From an uncultured Clostridia bacterium (GTDB lineage: Bacteria; Bacillota; Clostridia; Lachnospirales; Lachnospiraceae): 19,768 nt of DNA. Both the position numbers and the translations under genes were made by a program. This document shows, one piece after another, positions 15,459 to 19,768 of this stretch (the stretch's first letter is position 1; each line of letters opens with the position of its first letter). The stretch spans positions 1 to 19,768 of the forward strand of contig CAMHMG010000020.1 of NCBI GenBank assembly GCA_946186175.1, in the 5' to 3' direction. The notes under the pieces were generated by a model that saw only the letters and a program-made list of their open reading frames with translations, searched no databases and was not told the origin of the DNA.

Positions 15459-16598
15459 ATGATTACAATATACGGTAAATATTCAAATGCAATAGTATAT
15501 ACTGTGGAAAATGAGCAGTATGCGATAGATCAATATGCAAGAAAACAATTACAGATGATATGCGATCACAAGAGTTCAGAAGGATCTATTATACGTGTAA
15601 TGCCGGATGTTCATCCGGGCAAAGTTGGAACAATAGGACTTACCATGACGGTAGGAGATTCAATTATGCCAAGTCTTGTCGGTGTTGATATAGGATGTGG
15701 AATGACAATAGCAAAGGTAAAGACTAAAGGATTAGAGTTTCAGCAGTTAGATTCGGTGATCAGAGACAGTATTCCAATTGGTCCGAGAATAAGAGAAAAA
15801 GAGCATAAGTATGCTGAAAGAATTGATTTATCAGCGCTTAAATGTTACAAGAGTATCAATACCCGTAAAGCAATTCGTAGTATAGGAACTTTGGGTGGCG
15901 GTAATCATTTCATCGAACTTGATAAGGATGAAGAAGGATGCATATATCTGGTTATTCATTCCGGTAGCAGACATCTCGGAATGGAAGTGGCGGATTATTA
16001 TCTGCGAGCCGGACAAAAAGAGAAGCAGATGAAAAAACAAGGATATGCTCCGTATGAGATGACTTGCCTTACTGATGATCTTAAAGAAGATTATCTTCAT
16101 GACATAAAGGTTATGCAGAACTTTGCGTATCTTAACAGAGAGGCGATGATAGAATCCATAGTAAAAGGGATGAAATGGAAAGTTGATGAAAGCTTTACAT
16201 GCATTCATAATTATGTGGATTTCAGTGATGCTGACATGCCCATTCTCAGAAAAGGAGCTATAAGTGCTAAAGATGGTGAGCGTGTGATTATTCCGATGAA
16301 TATGCGTGATGGAGTCATTCTTGGAACGGGACTTGGAAATGAAAAGTGGAATTATTCTGCACCACATGGTTCAGGAAGAATATATAAGCGCAGCGAGGTT
16401 GCAGAACATCATACGGTTTCTGAATTTAAGAAGTCGATGGAGGGAATATATTCTGTCTGCATCAACAAGGATACCCTTGATGAATCACCGTTTGCTTACA
16501 GGGCACTTGATGATATTGCGGATGTAATAGGAGAAACGGTTAAGATTGAGAAGGTGATCAAACCTGTCTACAACTATAAGGCAGGTGGTAAGGCATGA
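15459..16598 (+). CDS. rtcB: RNA ligase RtcB, PrfH-associated type
   Basis: 379 residues, ATG with AGAGGA at 15444-15449. RtcB joins RNA 2',3'-cyclic phosphate (or 3'-phosphate) ends to 5'-OH ends using GTP and manganese. The active-site set is complete: MPDVHPG (48-54), D77 and C80 in VGVDIGCGM, N149/H150 in GGGNHF, H167 in HSGSR, H250 in IHNYV, and H303 (APHGSGR), the residue that receives GMP; K374 in the C-terminal YNYKAGG is also kept. It is shorter than E. coli or archaeal RtcB, as RtcB partners of PrfH tend to be. Its stop overlaps the prfH start by 4 bp (ATGA), so the two are translationally coupled. The established role of such pairs is repair of 16S rRNA cut in the decoding centre, after PrfH releases the stalled peptide. 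Confidence 0.95.
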   Translation: MITIYGKYSNAIVYTVENEQYAIDQYARKQLQMICDHKSSEGSIIRVMPDVHPGKVGTIGLTMTVGDSIMPSLVGVDIGCGMTIAKVKTKGLEFQQLDSVIRDSIPIGPRIREKEHKYAERIDLSALKCYKSINTRKAIRSIGTLGGGNHFIELDKDEEGCIYLVIHSGSRHLGMEVADYYLRAGQKEKQMKKQGYAPYEMTCLTDDLKEDYLHDIKVMQNFAYLNREAMIESIVKGMKWKVDESFTCIHNYVDFSDADMPILRKGAISAKDGERVIIPMNMRDGVILGTGLGNEKWNYSAPHGSGRIYKRSEVAEHHTVSEFKKSMEGIYSVCINKDTLDESPFAYRALDDIADVIGETVKIEKVIKPVYNYKAGGKA

Positions 16599-17200
16599 TT
16601 ATACAGATAAGTTCAGGTCAGGGACCGAAAGAATGTGAACTTGCAGTGGGGAAATTGTTTTCCTCACTGCAGATAGAATTTCCTGATGTTGAGAAAATAT
16701 ATGATTACCCTTCAGGGGATAAGGATTGCTATAAGTCCATAATGTTTTCATCACATGAGGATCTTTCTATGTTAGAAGGTTCTGTTAAATGGATTTGTGT
16801 AAGTCCATTTAGACCACATCATAAAAGAAAGAATTGGTTTATAGATGTGAGTGTAATTCCTGAAGTTAAAGGAAATGAATATGGAAGATATCTTGATAAC
16901 AGAGATGTTATTGTTGAAAGTTTTCATTGTGGTGGAAAAGGTGGTCAGAACGTTAATAAGGTAGAGACCGGAGTACGGTTGACTCATATACCGACAGGAA
17001 TAGTAGTAACCTCAACCTCTGAGAGAAGTCAGCATATGAATAGAAATGATGCCATGAGAAAGCTTAAGGCTATATTGGCCAAGCGAGAGGAACAGAGTAA
17101 AAGTCTTCAGAAGAATAAGGCGTGGCAGGAACATACACAAATAGAGCGCGGTAATCCGGTGAGGGTGTATAAAGGGATGAGGTTCAAATTGGAAAAATGA
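16595..17200 (+). CDS. prfH: Peptide chain release factor homologue PrfH
   Basis: 201 residues, start overlapping the rtcB stop (ATGA at 16595-16598). The GGQ tripeptide that hydrolyses peptidyl-tRNA is at 116-118 in HCGGKGGQNVNK, followed by a class I release-factor domain 3. The N-terminus has the PrfH signature SSGQGPKECELAVGKL (6-21) and WICVSPFRPHHKRKNWF (66-82), but not the stop-codon-reading domain of RF1 or RF2; the length fits the family. PrfH is known to free ribosomes whose 16S rRNA has been cut in the decoding centre, as colicin E3-type toxins do, after which RtcB reseals the rRNA. The residues before GGQ (GGKGGQ rather than GPGGQ) are slightly unusual. The C-terminus is basic, as in related rescue factors. 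Confidence 0.94.
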   Translation: MIIQISSGQGPKECELAVGKLFSSLQIEFPDVEKIYDYPSGDKDCYKSIMFSSHEDLSMLEGSVKWICVSPFRPHHKRKNWFIDVSVIPEVKGNEYGRYLDNRDVIVESFHCGGKGGQNVNKVETGVRLTHIPTGIVVTSTSERSQHMNRNDAMRKLKAILAKREEQSKSLQKNKAWQEHTQIERGNPVRVYKGMRFKLEK

Positions 17201-17317
17201 TATGAATAATTTGCTATTCTAAGTTTAGGTTTTGTGTTATTATTTATAGGAGTGTTTGCAAGTTTAAAGGTAAAAAAAAGTTGAAAAATAAGATGATTAT
17301 ATTTAGAGGGAGAGCAG

Positions 17318-18244
17318 ATGAAAGAATACAAGAATTATATATTTGATTTATATGGAACGTTGGTAGATATTTGCACTAATGAGCATAAGCCGTCTCTTTG
17401 GAAATTGATGGCGGAATTCTATAATGTATTTGGATGCAGATGGAGTGGTAAGACTTTGTCAGATGCATTTTGGAAAATGGATGCAGAGGAGCGAGAGGTT
17501 GCCAGGAATAAAATGGGAGTTGATAATCCGGAGATTAAGCTTGAAAGGGTATTTGGAAGATTACTTTTTGAGGTGCAGGGTTGGGATTATGAACATAATT
17601 GTTCTGATACAGATAATATAGCTGCGACAAGAGTGAAGTATACTGTTTCAAGTTATAAATGCAGCATGAGAATAGCAGGAATATCGGTTAATGATCTGCG
17701 TGAGAGATATTCAACAGACAAGGAAGAGGTATTAAATATTGTGACGTCAAGTGACTGGTGTGTTGCTGTGCCTAATCTTTTCAGGGTGCATTCAAGAAAA
17801 TTCATACGTCCGTATGCTAACACAATATCAACTCTTACTAAGCTTAAGGAACAGGGCAAGGGGATATATCTTTTATCCAATGCCCAACGCATATTTACTA
17901 TGCCGGAAATAGAGATGACAGGTCTTCATTTATTGTTTGATAAGATGTATATTTCTTCTGATTGTGAAATTATGAAACCACAGAAGGAGTTTATGGAAAA
18001 ACTGCTAGCAGAGGAGAAACTTGATATAAGTGAAACGGTAATGGTGGGTAATGAGTTGCGAAGTGATGTTATGGTGGCTTTGCGTTGCGGTGTTGACAGT
18101 ATTTATCTTAATACATCTTCCTATACGAAGAATGAAATCAATAAAGAGTGGAAAACACTTATGAAAAAAGAAAATATATCTGGTGATTATGCTCCACATA
18201 TTGTTATGTCGGGTGATATTGCAGAGATACTTAATTTTGACTGA
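17318..18244 (+). CDS. HAD-superfamily hydrolase
   Basis: 308 residues, ATG with GAGGGAG at 17306-17312. HAD motif I is FDLYGTLVD with nucleophile D10; the second position that is usually Asp is Tyr (Y12). Motif II is S187 (LLSNAQ), motif III K220 (MKPQKEF), and motif IV is VGNELRSDV (243-251), where the first Asp is replaced by Asn-Glu and D250 is kept. A helical cap domain fills about 20-160. Such proteins act on small phosphorylated or halogenated molecules in the cytosol, and the Tyr at motif I resembles the dehalogenase-type and YjjG-like branches. The substrate is unknown. The SDR-like gene follows after 22 bp and is likely co-transcribed. The 117-bp gap before it is AT-rich; only a weak promoter (TTGCTA at 17211-17216) could be proposed. 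Confidence 0.82.
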   Translation: MKEYKNYIFDLYGTLVDICTNEHKPSLWKLMAEFYNVFGCRWSGKTLSDAFWKMDAEEREVARNKMGVDNPEIKLERVFGRLLFEVQGWDYEHNCSDTDNIAATRVKYTVSSYKCSMRIAGISVNDLRERYSTDKEEVLNIVTSSDWCVAVPNLFRVHSRKFIRPYANTISTLTKLKEQGKGIYLLSNAQRIFTMPEIEMTGLHLLFDKMYISSDCEIMKPQKEFMEKLLAEEKLDISETVMVGNELRSDVMVALRCGVDSIYLNTSSYTKNEINKEWKTLMKKENISGDYAPHIVMSGDIAEILNFD

Positions 18245-18266
18245 AGATAAAATGGAGGGTGTGGTC

Positions 18267-19163
18267 ATGAAGAAGATTCTTGTAACCGGTGGAACAGTAT
18301 TTGTAAGCAGATACATAGCGGAATACTATGTGGCAAAGGGTTATGAAGTTTATGTGATTAACAGAAATACCAGAGAACAGTCGAAGGGTGTAACTCTTAT
18401 TCAGTCTGATCGCCATGAACTTGGAGAAAAGTTGTCAGGATATCATTTTGATCTAGTAATTGATACAGGTTACACAGCTGAAGATGTGAATACTTTACTT
18501 GATGCTATTGAGAGTTATGATGACTATGTTCTTATAAGTTCAAGTGCGGTATATCCTGAGTATGAAACACAACCTTTTGAAGGAACGTCAAAAACAGATG
18601 TCAATAAATACTGGGGTATATATGGTACTAATAAGATAGAAGCGGAAAAAATATTGCTTAATAGTAATCCAAATGCTTATATTGTAAGACCGCCATACCT
18701 GTATGGTCCAATGAACAATGTGTATAGAGAGGCGTTTGTGTTTGACTGTGCGTTAGCTGACAGGAAGTTTTATCTGCCCCGTGATGGAGAGATGAAATTA
18801 CAGTTCTTCCATGTGGGGGATCTATGCAGATTCATTGATATTCTAATGGGTGAGAAACCGTCACAGCACATTTTTAATGTGGGAAACAAGGAAGCGATAT
18901 CTATACGCGAGTGGGCTAAGCTATGCTATCAGACGATAGGTGAAACTGCTGAGTTTGTAAATGTGTACGATGACATAGATCAGAGAAATTATTTTAGTTT
19001 CTATGATTATGAATATTATCTGGATGTTACCGGACAGGAGAAGCTTATGCCGGAGACAAAGCCTCTTTCTGATGGCCTGAAGGAGTCTTTTGAGTGGTAC
19101 AAAAGTAATATGGATAAGGTGAATAAGAAGCCGTATTTTGAGTATATAGATAATAATTTGTAA
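18267..19163 (+). CDS. NAD-dependent epimerase/dehydratase-like protein (extended SDR)
   Basis: 298 residues from ATG 18267, chosen for GGAGGGT at 18254-18260, 6 bp upstream; earlier in-frame starts would overlap the HAD gene and lack a ribosome site. The fold is an extended short-chain dehydrogenase: an N-terminal Rossmann strand KKILVTGGT, a serine cluster ISSSAVYPE (90-98), the catalytic Y119xxxK123 and RPPYLYGP (141-148). The dinucleotide loop is odd: TGGTVFVS (7-14) has Val and Ser where TGxxGxxG has its second and third glycines. It may therefore use the cofactor differently or be closer to the CSP41/RNA-binding atypical SDRs. The substrate is unknown. It probably forms an operon with the HAD gene. 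Confidence 0.82.
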   Translation: MKKILVTGGTVFVSRYIAEYYVAKGYEVYVINRNTREQSKGVTLIQSDRHELGEKLSGYHFDLVIDTGYTAEDVNTLLDAIESYDDYVLISSSAVYPEYETQPFEGTSKTDVNKYWGIYGTNKIEAEKILLNSNPNAYIVRPPYLYGPMNNVYREAFVFDCALADRKFYLPRDGEMKLQFFHVGDLCRFIDILMGEKPSQHIFNVGNKEAISIREWAKLCYQTIGETAEFVNVYDDIDQRNYFSFYDYEYYLDVTGQEKLMPETKPLSDGLKESFEWYKSNMDKVNKKPYFEYIDNNL

Positions 19164-19176
19164 AATAGTTTGTCAA

Positions 19177-19202
19177 GAGACAGGGAGATAGAGAATTGTC
19201 TC
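19177..19202 (+). repeat. Inverted repeat after the SDR gene
   Basis: GAGACA (19177-19182) and TGTCTC (19197-19202) are exact complements around a 14-base loop. There is no T run, so a termination role is doubtful. A 10-bp palindrome CATGGCCATG is at 19240-19249. The remainder of the 180-bp gap holds the antitoxin promoter. Confidence 0.3.
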
Positions 19203-19280
19203 CTGTTTCCTGGAGAAATCGATATACAAAACGACTATGCATGGCCATGTTTGTAAAACAAAATGATTAATGAAATAACC

Positions 19281-19309
19281 TTGTAATACAGAATGTAAAT
19301 AGATATAAT
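19281..19309 (+). promoter_or_regulatory. SigA promoter of the toxin-antitoxin unit
   Basis: TTGTAA (19281-19286), 17 bp, TATAAT (19304-19309). Transcription would start about 30 nt before the antitoxin ATG. Confidence 0.75.
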
Positions 19310-19343
19310 AAGGTACAAAGAAAGATGTTTGGAGGTGATTTGT

Positions 19344-19610
19344 ATGACATTAAAGCAGGAAGCCTATTCTATGATTGATTCACTGCCGGATGATGACAGT
19401 ATTCAATTTTTTATTGATATGATAAAGCATTTTAATTCTGTTGTAAAAAAGAATGCAAAATTATCAGAAAAGTCCGATGAAATTTCGGAGAAAAGACAAG
19501 CGTTTCTTAGAATGGAGGAAATGAAAAAGACGAATCCATTTCCAAAAAACTATGATTATGAAAAGGTTAGAGAGGAGGCTATGGGAGAAAAGTATGGTCG
19601 CTTTAATTGA
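19344..19610 (+). CDS. Putative antitoxin of a PIN-domain toxin-antitoxin pair
   Basis: 88 residues from ATG 19344, with GGAGGTGA at 19331-19338; a TTG at 19329 would place the ribosome site inside the gene. The N-terminal half (MTLKQEAYSMIDSLPDDDSI, then FFIDMIKHF) is helical and the C-terminal half is charged (KRQAFLRMEEMKK, then EEAMGEKYGRFN), a plan common to small antitoxins preceding PIN toxins in Clostridia; the C-terminal half would wrap the toxin. No classical DNA-binding motif is obvious by eye. Its end overlaps the toxin gene by 17 bp, giving coupled translation. The pairing, overlap and own promoter make the antitoxin role likely. Confidence 0.75.
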   Translation: MTLKQEAYSMIDSLPDDDSIQFFIDMIKHFNSVVKKNAKLSEKSDEISEKRQAFLRMEEMKKTNPFPKNYDYEKVREEAMGEKYGRFN

Positions 19611-19768
19611 TGCTAATGTTGTTTTAAATTATATTACTGATCGGGAAGATCCTTTTCGTATAGCCTCTAATAAAACTATGGATTTATGTTCTGGGAGCGA
19701 TGTTGACGGATACATCGCTTTTCATTCTGTTTCAATTATCTGGTATTCCTTAAAGATTCCAAATGAAC
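19594..19768 (+). CDS. PIN-domain ribonuclease toxin, 3' end beyond the window
   Basis: The first 58 residues are visible; the frame is open to the window edge. It starts MVALIDANVVLNYITDRED, the first strand of a PIN domain with catalytic D6, and continues with a helix and GYIAFHSVSIIWYSL, also typical. PIN toxins of this kind (VapC-like) cut RNA using magnesium. The ATG lies inside the antitoxin frame (17-bp overlap), with GGGAG at 19583-19587 as ribosome site. The remaining acidic residues of the active site would be past the window, so activity cannot be judged. Confidence 0.8.
   Translation, partial: MVALIDANVVLNYITDREDPFRIASNKTMDLCSGSDVDGYIAFHSVSIIWYSLKIPNE

Noticed and set aside
15831..16367. 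178-codon open frame on the - strand inside rtcB
   Set aside because: It lies entirely opposite the conserved rtcB active-site region and its translation shows no family features; it is a by-product of rtcB codon use.

Overview
The window is 19.8 kb of a low-G+C Firmicute chromosome, most likely from a gut or rumen Lachnospiraceae relative (Butyrivibrio, Roseburia or Coprococcus type). The basis is the AT-rich codon use, strong AGGAGG-type ribosome sites, near-consensus SigA promoters, a single-chain 1250-residue PurL, the Bacillus/Clostridium order nnr-alr-mazF, and a tetR, GH2 glycosidase, GPH symporter sugar locus. The genus cannot be fixed from the sequence alone. All convincing genes lie on the + strand. 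No rRNA, tRNA, CRISPR array, IS transposase or phage gene was seen.

Layout. 1-1500: a two-gene signalling unit with its own promoter and a strong terminator. It encodes a CheX-type phosphatase whose N-terminus matches the two-motif MshEN cyclic-di-GMP domain, followed by a stand-alone CheY-like receiver. 1580-5332: purL, purine synthesis. 5477-9668: nnr (NAD(P)HX repair), alr (alanine racemase), mazF (EndoA-type mRNA interferase with no adjacent antitoxin) and a soluble CBS-pair/CorC-HlyC protein; the last three are closely spaced. 9757-14878: a glycoside-use locus with a TetR regulator, a cytoplasmic GH2 enzyme and a GPH-family symporter, interrupted by a 200-bp inverted-repeat element and two hairpins.

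14879-15458 is the only gap above 300 bases. It holds a near-perfect SigA promoter, a 26-codon reading frame with a good ribosome site, a rho-independent terminator, a G+C-rich cluster of hairpins, and a leader whose TCCTCTT can pair with the rtcB ribosome-binding site. 15459-17200: rtcB and prfH overlap by 4 bp and form a ribosome rescue-and-repair pair. 17318-19163: a HAD-family hydrolase and an SDR-family epimerase-like protein of unknown substrate. 19281-19768: a promoter, a small antitoxin and the start of a PIN-domain toxin that runs off the window.

The points most worth following are the MshEN-CheX fusion beside CheY, which suggests cyclic-di-GMP control of receiver dephosphorylation, and the structured leader of the rtcB-prfH operon with its small upstream transcription unit. 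The long inverted-repeat element in the sugar locus and the MazF without a neighbouring antitoxin come next.
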